Shown here in pieces: positions 42,399 to 51,300 of a DNA stretch of 64,000 bases. Origin of the DNA: Lacipirellulaceae bacterium (lineage in GTDB: Bacteria; Planctomycetota; Planctomycetia; Pirellulales; Lacipirellulaceae); assembly GCA_040218535.1 (NCBI GenBank), contig JAVJRG010000005.1, forward strand, positions 124,001 to 188,000, written 5' to 3'. The notes beneath the pieces were generated by a model, which saw only the letters and a program-made list of their open reading frames with translations, had not been told where the DNA came from and made no database searches. The first letter of the stretch is position 1. Each line of letters opens with the position of its first letter. The position numbers were made by a program, and so were the translations under genes.

Positions 42399-43055
42399 AT
42401 GCTTCCTGACCCCTTACGCCTCGCTATCGCTTTGCTTCCGCTGGCGGTTTACTGTTTGCTGATCGGGTTGATCAACGCGCGGCGACGGCCTTTCATGACC
42501 ACGGGTGGCTGCGACCTAGCGGCCTTGGGGGCGGCCTTGTCGGGGTTGGTGCTGATTGGTCCGATCGAGTTATTCCGTCCCGAAGCAACGCGGATTGAAT
42601 TCGGACGCTATGTCTGGCTGTTCCTGCTGCTGTTCTATTGGCTCTGGGTTTGGCTGGCCGTGCTGCTAACGCGACCGCGGATGGTGATTTACAACGCCAG
42701 CATGGATGAGATCCGCCCGGTGCTTTCTGAAGCAGCTCGGAAGGTTGATGACCAAGCACGTTGGGCGGGCGATAATCTCGCCTTGCCGACACTCGGCGTG
42801 CAGGCGCATCTTGAGAGCTTCGACGCAATGCGACACGTCTCGATTGTCTCCAGCGGCGCGAAGCAGAATCTCGAAGGGTGGCGTCTGCTCTCAGCAGAGC
42901 TGCACAATCACCTTGATGATTTGCCAGTAACGCCCAACCCACGAGCGTTGGGACTGTTCCTAGCGGCGACGGGCTTGGTCGTGGTTAGTCTTTCGCGAGT
43001 ATTGGCAAGCCCCGAGCAGGTAGCCCAAGCGATGACTGAGATGTTTCTTTTCTAG
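42399..43055 (+). CDS. Hypothetical membrane protein (218 aa)
   Basis: The start was taken at ATG 42399 (MLPDPLRLAIALLP); a TTG four codons earlier is possible. Three membrane segments lie in the first 105 residues (LRLAIALLPLAVYCLLIGLI, LAALGAALSGLVLIGPIELF, YVWLFLLLFYWLWVWLAVLL). A soluble domain of about 90 residues and a C-terminal membrane segment (GLFLAATGLVVVSLSRVL) follow. I do not recognise the family. Confidence 0.75.
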   Translation: MLPDPLRLAIALLPLAVYCLLIGLINARRRPFMTTGGCDLAALGAALSGLVLIGPIELFRPEATRIEFGRYVWLFLLLFYWLWVWLAVLLTRPRMVIYNASMDEIRPVLSEAARKVDDQARWAGDNLALPTLGVQAHLESFDAMRHVSIVSSGAKQNLEGWRLLSAELHNHLDDLPVTPNPRALGLFLAATGLVVVSLSRVLASPEQVAQAMTEMFLF

Positions 43056-43084
43056 TCGGCAGGGGGCAGTTAGGGATAGGTTCC

Positions 43085-43399
43085 TTATGTGGGATCTGGC
43101 TCATTCACCTTGTGGAACGTCACGCGGAACGCTTGGTAGCCTGCGGCTAGCTTCTCGCCGTAGATCGTTTGCAATTCTTCGCGGAGAGCTTCTGCCGTTT
43201 TGAAACCGTCAGGCACTGCGTCGGCGTCGGTGAGTTCTTCCAGGCGGACTTGGCCTACCGTGTCGATACGGATCGGTCCGATTCCCGGGATGTAGCTACG
43301 TTGGCCTGATCGCATCATGCGATGCTTCCAGAGCCGGATGGTCTGCGTCTTTTCGCCTGAGCGAATCGCGGGCAGGAATTTCTTCTTGAAGAGCAGCAT
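43085..43399 (-). CDS. ASCH domain protein
   Basis: A 104-residue cytosolic protein beginning LLFKKKFLPAIRSGEKTQTI, the classic ASCH opening (a PUA-like beta-barrel that binds RNA or nucleotides). IDTVGQVRLEELTDADA and a late YGEKLAAGYQAFRVTF complete the fold. The related EVE/ASCH group includes amidohydrolases acting on modified nucleosides; the activity of this one is unknown. Convergent with the upstream membrane protein gene. Confidence 0.82.
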   Translation of the reverse strand: MLLFKKKFLPAIRSGEKTQTIRLWKHRMMRSGQRSYIPGIGPIRIDTVGQVRLEELTDADAVPDGFKTAEALREELQTIYGEKLAAGYQAFRVTFHKVNEPDPT

Positions 43400-43547
43400 G
43401 GGGCTAAATCGACGAAGGTCTGGAGTCAGAGATTGCAGTTTATCAGGGTTTCGCCGCGTGTGCTTGCACCGCGGGCAGTGAGTGGGCTTACTTGTTGAGT
43501 CTTAGCCGTGCAGCATTAGCTAAAAAGACGAACGCTGGCAGCGAGTA
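43400..43547. other. Intergenic sequence before the CCCTCTCCCCC repeat
   Basis: No gene or clear signal is seen here. It is the first part of the 520-bp gap between the ASCH gene and tRNA-Gly. Confidence 0.4.
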
Positions 43548-43752
43548 CCCTCTCCCCCACGATTTCGCACTTTATAATCTATCCACTCTCAAACGCGTTG
43601 ATGCGAAATTGTGGGGGAGAGGGCAGGGTGAGGGGGCTGAAGCGGGTACCCGGCGCACCCCCTCACCCCGGCCCTCTCCCCCAGGTTGCTGTCCACAACG
43701 CACTTAGAAAGGTTCAATCCTAGACGGTCTAGCAACCTGGGGGAGAGGGAGC
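43548..43752. repeat. Composite CCCTCTCCCCC inverted-repeat element
   Basis: Three nested pairings: CCCTCTCCCCCACGATTTCG (43548 on) with its complement at 43602-43623 (one mismatch in 22 bp); AGGGTGAGGGGG (43625-43636) with CCCCCTCACCCC near 43658; and CCTCTCCCCCAGGTTGCT near 43673 with AGCAACCTGGGGGAGAGG at 43731 on. The whole block is a compact palindromic cassette of about 205 bp with no coding potential, between the ASCH gene and tRNA-Gly. Confidence 0.85.
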
Positions 43753-43849
43753 ACCGTGGTCGCAAACCTAACCAAATTTGAGACGCTCCCACTTTGCGAT
43801 ACCTCTGAGGACGACCGCGGCTCGCCCCTTCGCCTAGCTCACTTCCCCC

Positions 43850-43877
43850 TTGCGTGGACCCCTAGGCGACTTATAAT
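43850..43877 (+). promoter_or_regulatory. Sigma-70 promoter of tRNA-Gly
   Basis: TTGCGT at 43850-43855 and a perfect TATAAT at 43872-43877 are 16 nt apart. Transcription would start about 40 nt before the tRNA. The same transcript could continue into tig. Confidence 0.65.
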
Positions 43878-43922
43878 TCGGGAACCACTGGAGTTCATCC
43901 GGCTACAGTGGGCGAAGCAGTC

Positions 43923-43994
43923 GCGGGTGTAGCTCAGTGGTAGAGCATCACGTTGCCAACGTGATTGTCGTGGGTTCGATCCCCATCACCCGCT
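43923..43994 (+). tRNA. tRNA-Gly (anticodon GCC)
   Basis: A 72-nt cloverleaf: acceptor GCGGGTG pairs with CACCCGC at 43987-43993, D-arm AGCTCAGTGGTAGAGC, anticodon loop TTGCCAA at 43953-43959 with anticodon GCC at 43955-43957, and T-arm GTGGGTTCGATCCCCAT. CCA is not encoded. It has a good promoter upstream and lies 174 bp before tig. Confidence 0.97.
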
Positions 43995-44168
43995 CTTAGT
44001 GGAAGTCCGAGAAGCGAAAAATACGCATTTGGTGCTGTCGGCCCATGCTTTCTCATATCAGAGGATGCTGGGCTCTTGCACTTTCTGGACCCTTCGTTTT
44101 CAGGCGAATGAAAGCGAAGCCTACCGTACCGTCGAGTCAATTTAGCCGAGTTCAACCGAGCAAAAGCC

Positions 44169-45638
44169 ATGAGTGAAGAATTACTAGAAGACGATGTCGC
44201 CGTCGAAGAAGCTCCCGAAAAGCTCAATCTAGAAGTCGAGGTGACCAGCCCCAGTGCCTGCGAACGGCATGTGACCGTGACCATTTCGCGTGAGGACATC
44301 GATCGCTACCTCGACGATGCCTACGGCGAGATGATGGCAACCGCCTCGGTGCCGGGCTTCCGGATCGGGCGGGCTCCGCGGAAGTTGGTTGAGAGCCGCT
44401 TCAAGAGCGAAGTGGGCGATCAAATCAAGGGCTCGCTGTTGATGGATAGCCTTGGTCAGATCAGCGAAGAGCAAGAGTTCACGGCGATCAGTGAGCCGGA
44501 ACTGAATCTCGACGCGGTTGAGGTTCCCGATGAAGGGCCGATGACCTTTGAGTTTGATATCGAGGTCCGCCCCGAATTCGACATGCCGAAGTGGAAGGGC
44601 CTGAAGATCGTTCGCCCAACGCGCGACTTCACCGACGAAGATGTCGAGCGGCAGAAAGTTCAGATGCTTGCCCGCTACGGCAAGCTTGCCCCGCACGATG
44701 GCCCGGCCAGTGAAGGCGATCACGTCACGCTCGATATCACGGTTACTCATGAAGGCGAGCAAGTCTCGAAGGTCGAGGATCGTGTGGTCCGCGTACTCGA
44801 TAACCTCAGCTTCCAAGATGCCCGTCTTGAGGGCTTCGCGAAGTTGATGGAGGGTGCGAAAGAGGGCGACAAGAAGACCGCAAAAGTTACGCTGACTGCC
44901 GACGCGCCCAACGAAGAGCTTCGCGGCAAGGAAGTGGATGTCGAATTCAAAGTGCTTGAGGTCAAGAAAATCAAGCTGCCAGAACTGTCGGAAGACTTCT
45001 TGGCAGAGATCGGCAACTTTGAGTCGGAAGAGAAGTTCATCGAGGCGATCAAGGCGAACCTTGAGCGTCAGCTTGAGTATGAGCAGCAGCAGAAATCACG
45101 TGAGCAAATCACCGCCGAACTGACCAAGCAAGCGGATTGGGAGTTGCCACCAGGACTGCTCAAGCGTCAATCGGTCCGTGAAGTCGAACGTGCCACGATG
45201 GAACTTCGCCGTGCTGGGTTCAGCGAAGCGGAAATCCGGGCTCGCGAGAACATGCTTCGCCAGAACAGTGCGCAATCGACCGCTCGGGCACTCAAGGAAC
45301 ACTTCATTCTGGAACGTATTGCTGAAGAAGAAAACATTGAGGCGGAACAGGGCGATTTCGATAAGGAAATCTTCCTGATGGCCATGCAGAGCGGCGACTC
45401 GCCACGTCGCGTACGTGCTCAGATCGAAAAACGTGGCCTGATGGACGTTCTGCAGAACCAGATCATCGAGCGGAAGGTGCTCGAAAAAGTTCAAGCCGAA
45501 GCCAAGTTTAAGGACGAACCATTCGAACCGGCCAAAGACGATACCGAGGCGATCTACATGGCTGCCGGTGGTGGAGCGGGTGAAGCGAACATTCCCGATG
45601 CCACGGAAGCCGACGAAGAGGAAGCTGCTGAGGGCTAG
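44169..45638 (+). CDS. tig: Trigger factor (ribosome-bound chaperone and prolyl isomerase)
   Basis: A 489-residue cytosolic chaperone. The ribosome-binding domain (about 20-135) contains GFRIGRAPRKLVESRF, matching the GFRxGKxP ribosome-docking loop. The FKBP-type domain lies at about 170-265 (EGDHVTLDITV, FKVLEVKKIKLPELSEDFL). The C-terminal helical cradle extends to about 440, followed by a low-complexity acidic tail. It is slightly longer than usual. Gene order tig-clpP is conserved in many bacteria. No clear Shine-Dalgarno sequence precedes the ATG. Confidence 0.95.
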   Translation: MSEELLEDDVAVEEAPEKLNLEVEVTSPSACERHVTVTISREDIDRYLDDAYGEMMATASVPGFRIGRAPRKLVESRFKSEVGDQIKGSLLMDSLGQISEEQEFTAISEPELNLDAVEVPDEGPMTFEFDIEVRPEFDMPKWKGLKIVRPTRDFTDEDVERQKVQMLARYGKLAPHDGPASEGDHVTLDITVTHEGEQVSKVEDRVVRVLDNLSFQDARLEGFAKLMEGAKEGDKKTAKVTLTADAPNEELRGKEVDVEFKVLEVKKIKLPELSEDFLAEIGNFESEEKFIEAIKANLERQLEYEQQQKSREQITAELTKQADWELPPGLLKRQSVREVERATMELRRAGFSEAEIRARENMLRQNSAQSTARALKEHFILERIAEEENIEAEQGDFDKEIFLMAMQSGDSPRRVRAQIEKRGLMDVLQNQIIERKVLEKVQAEAKFKDEPFEPAKDDTEAIYMAAGGGAGEANIPDATEADEEEAAEG

Positions 45639-45722
45639 CCCTTCTAAATCAACAGAAGTCAGTCGACCAAGTGGGAAAGTCTACTTGGGCGAAGGAAACG
45701 GATACTGAAAAGGACATTCTCG

Positions 45723-46367
45723 ATGAACCAACTCGACCCGCTCGCGGTATTGGCCCAGCGCGACCCACAGCTTGCAGCCGCGGCTAGTGCCTATCAGCGG
45801 CAGCGTCAAATGACGCTCGGCGATTTGCTGCTCGAAAACCGCGTGATCTTTCTCCAGGGAGAGATTTACGATGGCAACGCCAATGAACTGGTGATGAAGC
45901 TGCTCTACCTGCAGAGCGAGAATCGCCGGAAGGATATTCACTTCTACATCAACTCGCCGGGTGGCAGCGTCACAGCAACGCTGGCCATCTACGATACGAT
46001 GCAGATGATCTCACCGCCGGTTTCGACCTACTGTGTGGGCTTGGCAGCGAGTGGTGGCTCTGTGCTACTTGCCGGTGGAGAAAAAGGCAAACGCTATGCC
46101 TTGAAGCACTCCAAGGTGATGATTCACCAACCTCACGGTGGCGTTGGCGGACAGGTTTCCGACATCGAGATTCAAGCCAACGAGATTATCAAGACGCGTC
46201 AAACACTGAACGAGATCCTCGCCGGTCACACGGGAAAAACCGCCGACGAGATTCAAGCCGCCTGTGATCGCGATCATTATCTGACGGCCCAAGAGGCGGT
46301 CGACTTTGGTCTTGTTGACGACATCCTCATCAAGCCGCCCGGTAGTGACGACGAAGACGAAGATTAA
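45723..46367 (+). CDS. clpP: ATP-dependent Clp protease proteolytic subunit (first copy)
   Basis: A 214-residue serine protease subunit. It has the catalytic serine in GLAASGGSVLLAGG, the histidine in VMIHQPHGGVGGQ, and an Asp in ACDRDHYLTAQEAVDFGLVD. The serine motif differs slightly from the standard AASMGAVLL of the second copy. ClpP forms a 14-mer barrel fed by ClpX, ClpA or ClpC. It probably forms a mixed or separate ring with the second clpP 64 bp downstream. Confidence 0.94.
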   Translation: MNQLDPLAVLAQRDPQLAAAASAYQRQRQMTLGDLLLENRVIFLQGEIYDGNANELVMKLLYLQSENRRKDIHFYINSPGGSVTATLAIYDTMQMISPPVSTYCVGLAASGGSVLLAGGEKGKRYALKHSKVMIHQPHGGVGGQVSDIEIQANEIIKTRQTLNEILAGHTGKTADEIQAACDRDHYLTAQEAVDFGLVDDILIKPPGSDDEDED

Positions 46368-46369
46368 TC

Positions 46370-46397
46370 TTTAGCTGCCGAGTTTGCTCGGCGCTTC
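46370..46397. repeat. Hairpin repeat between the clpP genes
   Basis: GCCGAGTTTGCTCGGC forms a small palindrome; the whole 28-bp unit is nearly identical to 13619-13646. It may modulate expression of the second clpP relative to the first. Confidence 0.55.
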
Positions 46398-46431
46398 AAC
46401 TCACATAGAGATTCAACGGATTGCCACGGTT

Positions 46432-47019
46432 ATGAACCTGATTCCCTACGTTATTGAAAAGTCCGGCCGCGAAGAGCGGGCGATGGACATTTACAGCCGG
46501 CTCTTGAAGGATCGTATCATCCTGATGGGTTCGGGCGTGAACGATGACATCGCTAACAGCATGGTCGCCCAGATGTTGTTCCTGCAGTCGGACGACCCGA
46601 AAGCAGACATTCACCTCTATATCAATTCGCCCGGCGGCAGCGTCACTGCGGGCATGGCGATTTACGACACGATGCAGTTTGTGACCTGCGATGTGGCGAC
46701 CTATTGCCTCGGACAGGCGGCTTCGATGGGGGCCGTGTTGCTAGCAGCAGGGGCACCGGGGAAGCGTCACGCGTTGCCGAACTCGCGGATCATGATCCAC
46801 CAACCTTCGGCCGGCATGCAGGGCACCGCTGAGGACATCATGATCCACGCGACCGAGTACAAGAAGACCAAGGATAAGCTCAACCGCATCCTGATTGAGC
46901 ATACCGGCCAATCGATGGAACAGATCGAGAAGGACACCGATCGCGACCACTTCATGTCCGCTGAGGAAGCGCTCGAGTACCGCATCATCGACAAGGTCGT
47001 CGAACACATGGAAGGCTGA
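46432..47019 (+). CDS. clpP: ATP-dependent Clp protease proteolytic subunit (second copy)
   Basis: A 195-residue subunit, start [20 protein letters not shown], which is the canonical ClpP N-terminus; an earlier frame start at 46384 only adds spacer-encoded residues. The triad is intact: Ser in [14 protein letters not shown], His in [12 protein letters not shown], Asp in [14 protein letters not shown]. It resembles typical E. coli-type ClpP more than the first copy does. No clpX follows; a terminator ends the unit. Confidence 0.95.
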   Translation: MNLIPYVIEKSGREERAMDIYSRLLKDRIILMGSGVNDDIANSMVAQMLFLQSDDPKADIHLYINSPGGSVTAGMAIYDTMQFVTCDVATYCLGQAASMGAVLLAAGAPGKRHALPNSRIMIHQPSAGMQGTAEDIMIHATEYKKTKDKLNRILIEHTGQSMEQIEKDTDRDHFMSAEEALEYRIIDKVVEHMEG

Positions 47020-47029
47020 CCTCCGTTTG

Positions 47030-47053
47030 CGGCTAAGCCGACAAGCGGCTGCT
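47030..47053. repeat. CGGCTAAGCCG repeat, 24-bp exact copy
   Basis: This 24-base unit (beginning CGGCTAAGCCGACAAGCGGC) is identical to 55097-55120. Related forms occur at 14877-14895 (inside the csrA 3' end), 57222-57245 and 61667-61707. Confidence 0.8.
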
Positions 47054-47073
47054 AGCAGTTTGATACACCCACG

Positions 47074-47113
47074 AAGCCCCGGATCGCAATTGACGCGATC
47101 CGGGGCTTTTTCT
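47074..47113 (+). terminator. Rho-independent terminator of the tig-clpP-clpP unit
   Basis: AAGCCCCGGATCGC pairs with GCGATCCGGGGCTT around a short loop, followed by TTTTTC. It lies 55 bp after the second clpP stop codon. Confidence 0.92.
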
Positions 47114-47176
47114 ATTTCTCCCGATGCTTAAACGCCCAGAGTTTGCGCTCGGGGTACCCAGTGCGTGAGAAATAGC

Positions 47177-48544
47177 ATGATGAAACAGCCAGAAGCTCTT
47201 TGCTTAATGTTCCTCGTAGCCTTGGTGGCGAGCGTCACCGGCGGTTGCCGTAGCGTGGATAACGCCCAGGTTGATGTTCTCGAACGCGAGAATCGTCAGC
47301 TGAACGACTACATCTGGGAATTGGAAGATTACCTCTTGGAGTACTCAGACAAACTACGCGATTGCCGTTGCTCACAGCCTGCTCCGTTCCACAGTTCCGT
47401 TGAGCATGGGACCGTTAGTTCTGGCGAAACCATCATCAGCGAAGGTGCCGTGACGCCAGCGCCAACTTCTTCGAAATCGAAGAAGCCGCCAATGGCTGAG
47501 CCGGAACTGGCCGACGACACGCCTATCGATATTGATGAGGAGGAAGTGCCGACGCCGGCTGACTCCGTTGAGGAAGAGATTCCCACGCCAGCCCCTTCAA
47601 CGCCGGAGCCCGAATCGATTATTCCAGAAGAACTCGATATTCCTGAGTTGGAAATTGAACCCACAAGTGCGACAGAGCCTCGTAGGAATCGAGGCTTAGT
47701 CATTCCCGACCCGGCGAACTTTGCGGAAGCTGAACCGCCGAGGCCGAATAACACGGTAGAAGCTGAAGGTAAATACGTTGTTACCCAGGAAGAAGCTCCC
47801 GAAAGATTTGATGCTGAGCAGTTGAAAGTACGACGCTTGTTGCGAGGCTCTGAGGAGCCAGGAAGCGGACTGCTCGTGGTGGTCGAAGCGCTTACCGAGA
47901 TGAACGAACCGGTCGATGCGGTCGGCGATCTGTCCGCGATGGTTCTTACGGCCGGTGGAAAGCAAAAGCGTGTCGAACGCTGGGATTTCACGCCCGACGA
48001 AGCGGCTGCCGCTTGGCAATCGACGGCGATGGGCGACGGCTTGCATCTGGAGCTGCCGATCACGCGCGGTCAGCTTCCTCAGCAGCCCTTAGAGCTATGG
48101 ATTCGACTCGTCACAGATGATGGGCGAAAGCTCCTTACGAAGATGCCCTTCGTCGAAAATACCTTGGCGACGCTGGCCGAGGTTGAGCAGGAATTGATGC
48201 TCGTTGACGATCGCGATGCCCAGGATGAGTTTGCTGAGCAGGATAACCAGCTTTTTGAAGTGGCCCAGCTCAAGCGAACTTCTGATGCGAGTGTTCAACA
48301 GGCAATTGCCGTTGAGCCCGCGAAAGCTGAAGACAAGGACAGCTCTCAATGGCGGAACTCCACGGCTGCCAGCATGCCAGCAAGACCTGCTAACTATGCT
48401 TCGACCAAGGATCGGAGAGTCGCGCGTTGGTCGCCAGGCAAGCCGGCGAAGGAACGGCCTTCGACGGTTGTGAATCCCTTGCGCGAGGCAAAGCCGGAGA
48501 AGAAGCCTGCTACTAATTCGACGCGCTGGGCTCCGTTTCAGTAG
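47177..48544 (+). CDS. Putative lipoprotein (455 aa)
   Basis: The N-terminus is a lipoprotein signal: LCLMFLVALVASVTGGC, with the lipobox cysteine near residue 25. A short coiled coil follows (DVLERENRQLNDYIWELEDY). Next come a long Pro/Glu-rich linker (about 75-200), a compact beta-rich domain (about 215-335: LLVVVEALTEMNEPVDAVGD), and a basic, disordered C-terminus. It should sit on the periplasmic face of a membrane. The family is not recognised. Either of two adjacent ATG codons (47177, 47180) may be used. Confidence 0.78.
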   Translation: MMKQPEALCLMFLVALVASVTGGCRSVDNAQVDVLERENRQLNDYIWELEDYLLEYSDKLRDCRCSQPAPFHSSVEHGTVSSGETIISEGAVTPAPTSSKSKKPPMAEPELADDTPIDIDEEEVPTPADSVEEEIPTPAPSTPEPESIIPEELDIPELEIEPTSATEPRRNRGLVIPDPANFAEAEPPRPNNTVEAEGKYVVTQEEAPERFDAEQLKVRRLLRGSEEPGSGLLVVVEALTEMNEPVDAVGDLSAMVLTAGGKQKRVERWDFTPDEAAAAWQSTAMGDGLHLELPITRGQLPQQPLELWIRLVTDDGRKLLTKMPFVENTLATLAEVEQELMLVDDRDAQDEFAEQDNQLFEVAQLKRTSDASVQQAIAVEPAKAEDKDSSQWRNSTAASMPARPANYASTKDRRVARWSPGKPAKERPSTVVNPLREAKPEKKPATNSTRWAPFQ

Positions 48545-48555
48545 TGCGTTTTCGC

Positions 48556-48921
48556 CTAGGGTGCCGGTACGTTGATTCCTAGAGCTATACGTTTGCCCTC
48601 CAAGTACCTTGGGTCGACGCTTGTGAAATAACGACCAGGCTCATATTTTTCGATACGATCTTTGATGATTTCTAGCAAGAGTCGACGACTCGATATTTCA
48701 AGGTCGGCGACTGCGATAGTAGGAATGCGTTCGTGATGCTGGAAATATGGGTAGTATCCTAAGTCGAAAAAGTCCCAAAAAGCATCCTCACATTCCGTGA
48801 TACAGCTAGGTAAGCACAAAGAGTCAAACTTTTCACGGTTTTTGAGAACATAGTCTTCCCACTCTTTCGTACGAATGTATTCTAGTTTTCCCTTACGTCG
48901 AAATGACATAGTGGATTCCAT
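48556..48921 (-). CDS. Hypothetical protein (121 aa)
   Basis: A soluble, charged protein without signal peptide: FRRKGKLEYIRTKEWEDYVL, then ECEDAFWDFFDLGYYPYFQH and a C-terminal PRYLEGKRIALGINVP. Aromatic residues are unusually common. The ATG at 48909 (MSFRRKGK) is an alternative start. Two Cys residues (LCLPSCITEC) are the only metal-site hint. No family is recognised. It is convergent with the lipoprotein gene and downstream of the cyclase gene. Confidence 0.6.
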   Translation of the reverse strand: MESTMSFRRKGKLEYIRTKEWEDYVLKNREKFDSLCLPSCITECEDAFWDFFDLGYYPYFQHHERIPTIAVADLEISSRRLLLEIIKDRIEKYEPGRYFTSVDPRYLEGKRIALGINVPAP

Positions 48922-48943
48922 ATGGGCTTCATGCTCAGTGTAT

Positions 48944-50539
48944 TCAAATTTGCTTACTGTTCTTATCTAAAGCATACACGCAAATTGCTTCGCCTTTGCC
49001 TTTGACATTTTGCGGCGGAAGTTCTTCTAAGGGCAAGTCTTCTGGCAATTCCTTGCGAGTTGCAGCGGTCACCAGCAGCGGTCTGCCGACTTGTTTGGTG
49101 AGTGATTCCACCCGAGCGGCGACGTTCACCGTGTCGCCGATCGCGGTGTACTCCTGGCGGGCGGGGGAACCGATACTCCCCACGACGGCCGTGCCGGTGT
49201 TGATGCCGACTCCGATGGCCAAGCCGGGCCAACCCGCGGCGGCCAGCTCGTCGCAGGCCGATTCGACGCAATCAATCAACGCGCACCCGGCTTGGAAGGC
49301 TTGGTTAGCGCCACTGGCGTCTTCCTCATCGGGGTTGCCGATCCCGAACAGCGCCATGAACCCGTCCCCGAGGAACTTGTTGACCATGCCACCGTGCGAC
49401 TCGACCGTTTCCACGGCTATCGTGAAGAAGAGGTTCAACGCCTCGACGACTTCCTCAGGCGAATGGCGTGACGAGTGGTCCGTAAAGTTGCGGACGTCGA
49501 CGAACATCACCGAGATCACTTGCTCCGTGCCGGTGAGGCCATCCCCTTGGGCGAGGATCTGCTCCGCAGCGGCTTGGCCCACGTGACGACCGAAGGTCTG
49601 CTGGATGCGTTCCCGCTCGCGCAAGCCTGCGACCATGTCATTAAAACTGGCGATCACCGTGCCGAACTCATCAGCACGGCGAAGGTGGATGCGAGTGTCG
49701 AGATCGCCGCCGGTTATACGTCGGGCAGCTTTTTCGAGTTGCTGAAGCGGCCTGTTCATCAGGTCCTTCATCATCCACGCGGTTGCCATTCCGAAGATGA
49801 TCGAGACGACTCCCACGGCGACCGGGTAGAGCGGCGCTTCGCTGGTTGCCTGCGGGATCACTTGCAGCAAGATGAGGATGATGATCGGGCTGACGACCGC
49901 CGAAAGGGCCCACATCCAGCCGCGTGTGGTCATTGACATCGGAGCGGCACCCGGCACATCCGCTGGATTCTCCCGGCGAAAGAACACGGGGTACAGCGTT
50001 CGCATGCTGACCATTTCCACGGCAAAAAAACTTTGCGTCACCGCAATCATTCCCGCGGTCAGAAACGAGATGACTAAGTGCCACACCACGGTTCGCGTGA
50101 GCGGTTCCTCCAGACTGGCCAGCGCCAGCGGAAAGATGGGAATGCATATGAGCCAACTCATCGCCGCGACGGTAAGAATCCACCAGGGCAAATTCACGAC
50201 CGTCCGTTGGGCTTGAACCAGTTGCTCGTGATCGGTTGGCTTCCCCGTGATCAGCTTTTTGTGTATCGAGCGCAACCAGAAAATCGGCGCTGCCCAACTT
50301 GCGACGGCCAACGGATAGACGATCAGGTTAAAGACTTTCCAACAGCCATCGAAGCGTTCGATCTGCGCGGCTGAGAGCTCGGGACGAATCTGCTGCGTGT
50401 TGTACCAGATGTTGAACGCGCTACCGATCAGGTTGGCGATCACGGGCGAGATCGCCACCAGCAGTAGTCCGTGGCGCTGGAAGAAGCTCCATTTACGGAG
50501 ATTCTTTGGTGCTTCCGTATTGTCGGGCTCGTTTGACAA
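48944..50539 (-). CDS. Membrane-bound class III adenylate/guanylate cyclase with HAMP domain
   Basis: A 531-residue protein with about six membrane segments in the first 260 residues. A HAMP linker follows (NRPLQQLEKAARRITGGDLD, near 262-320). The class III catalytic domain occupies about 340-525. Metal-binding Asp residues are visible in VMFVDVRNFTDHS and FLGDGFMALFG; the base-selecting Lys (VNKFLGDG) and Thr (EYTAIGD) fit cAMP production. The transition-state Asn and Arg are in GDTVNVAARVESL. It likely turns a membrane signal into cAMP. Single gene followed by a HAD gene. Confidence 0.92.
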   Translation of the reverse strand: MSNEPDNTEAPKNLRKWSFFQRHGLLLVAISPVIANLIGSAFNIWYNTQQIRPELSAAQIERFDGCWKVFNLIVYPLAVASWAAPIFWLRSIHKKLITGKPTDHEQLVQAQRTVVNLPWWILTVAAMSWLICIPIFPLALASLEEPLTRTVVWHLVISFLTAGMIAVTQSFFAVEMVSMRTLYPVFFRRENPADVPGAAPMSMTTRGWMWALSAVVSPIIILILLQVIPQATSEAPLYPVAVGVVSIIFGMATAWMMKDLMNRPLQQLEKAARRITGGDLDTRIHLRRADEFGTVIASFNDMVAGLRERERIQQTFGRHVGQAAAEQILAQGDGLTGTEQVISVMFVDVRNFTDHSSRHSPEEVVEALNLFFTIAVETVESHGGMVNKFLGDGFMALFGIGNPDEEDASGANQAFQAGCALIDCVESACDELAAAGWPGLAIGVGINTGTAVVGSIGSPARQEYTAIGDTVNVAARVESLTKQVGRPLLVTAATRKELPEDLPLEELPPQNVKGKGEAICVYALDKNSKQI

Positions 50540-50551
50540 GAGTTCTTGTAA

Positions 50552-51253
50552 TTACGCTGTGGCGCGATACTCATTGAGGGCTGCGGTGATTGCTTGCAAT
50601 AGCGGTTCGGCTTCGGTGAGATCGTTTAGCAACACATGAGGCTCAGCGGCTTGGAGTTCCTCTGCCGTGGTGTGGCCTGTCGGTAGTGCAACGGTAAAGG
50701 CATCGACGGATTTGCCGCAGGTGATGTCGTGCACGGTGTCGCCGATGACCATGGTGCCACAAAGAGGTTGTTCGCCAATGTGCCGTTTAGCCTCAACGAC
50801 GGCTGCGGCGGCGATGTCGTCGCGGTTGGTGGCTGTGTCGCCGTAGCCTCCGAAGGCAAAGCGGTCCCAGAGTTCGTAGTGTATGAGTTTCGCGCGGGCT
50901 CCTGCTTGCATGTTGCCGGTGAGCAAGCCGATCACCACGTCGGGAATCTCTGCCAGGCGATCGAGCAGTTCGCGAACACCCGGAAGCACGCGCCCGTCGA
51001 GTTCGTGGAGTGTCGTCGGTAGGCGGCTCAAATAGCCGGCTTTGAACTTCTGCCAGTTCTCTTCGGAGGGATCGATTCCCGCATGTTGCATCAGGTCGAG
51101 CGTGATCGCCCGATCGCTCCGGCCTGCGAAAGGAACTTCGCGTGACATCTCCTCAACGCCGAAATCTTCAGCAAAAGTTTTGTTGAAAGCCCCTTGCCCG
51201 GAGCCTCCGGTAAGGATGAGCGTTCCATCAATGTCGAATAAGACAGCGTACAT
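50552..51253 (-). CDS. HAD-family hydrolase (phosphoglycolate phosphatase-like)
   Basis: A 233-residue HAD enzyme with motif I VLFDIDGTLILTGG (nucleophile Asp in FDIDGT), motif II IGLLTGNMQ, and motif III/IV MVIGDTVHDITCGKSVD. The alpha-helical cap after motif I places it with phosphoglycolate phosphatases and pyrophosphatases. The exact substrate is not determined. It is on the same strand as the cyclase gene, which starts just 12 bp downstream, so the two may be co-transcribed. Confidence 0.88.
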   Translation of the reverse strand: MYAVLFDIDGTLILTGGSGQGAFNKTFAEDFGVEEMSREVPFAGRSDRAITLDLMQHAGIDPSEENWQKFKAGYLSRLPTTLHELDGRVLPGVRELLDRLAEIPDVVIGLLTGNMQAGARAKLIHYELWDRFAFGGYGDTATNRDDIAAAAVVEAKRHIGEQPLCGTMVIGDTVHDITCGKSVDAFTVALPTGHTTAEELQAAEPHVLLNDLTEAEPLLQAITAALNEYRATA

Positions 51254-51300
51254 GCTGGGGTTCTCGTTCCGGAGCGAAGTTGAATCAATGAACTAATAGT

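Noticed and set aside
43548-43752. Possible CRISPR-like or phage element because of repeated C-rich blocks
   Set aside because: The blocks are inverted, unequal and without regular spacers; they form nested hairpins, not a direct-repeat array.
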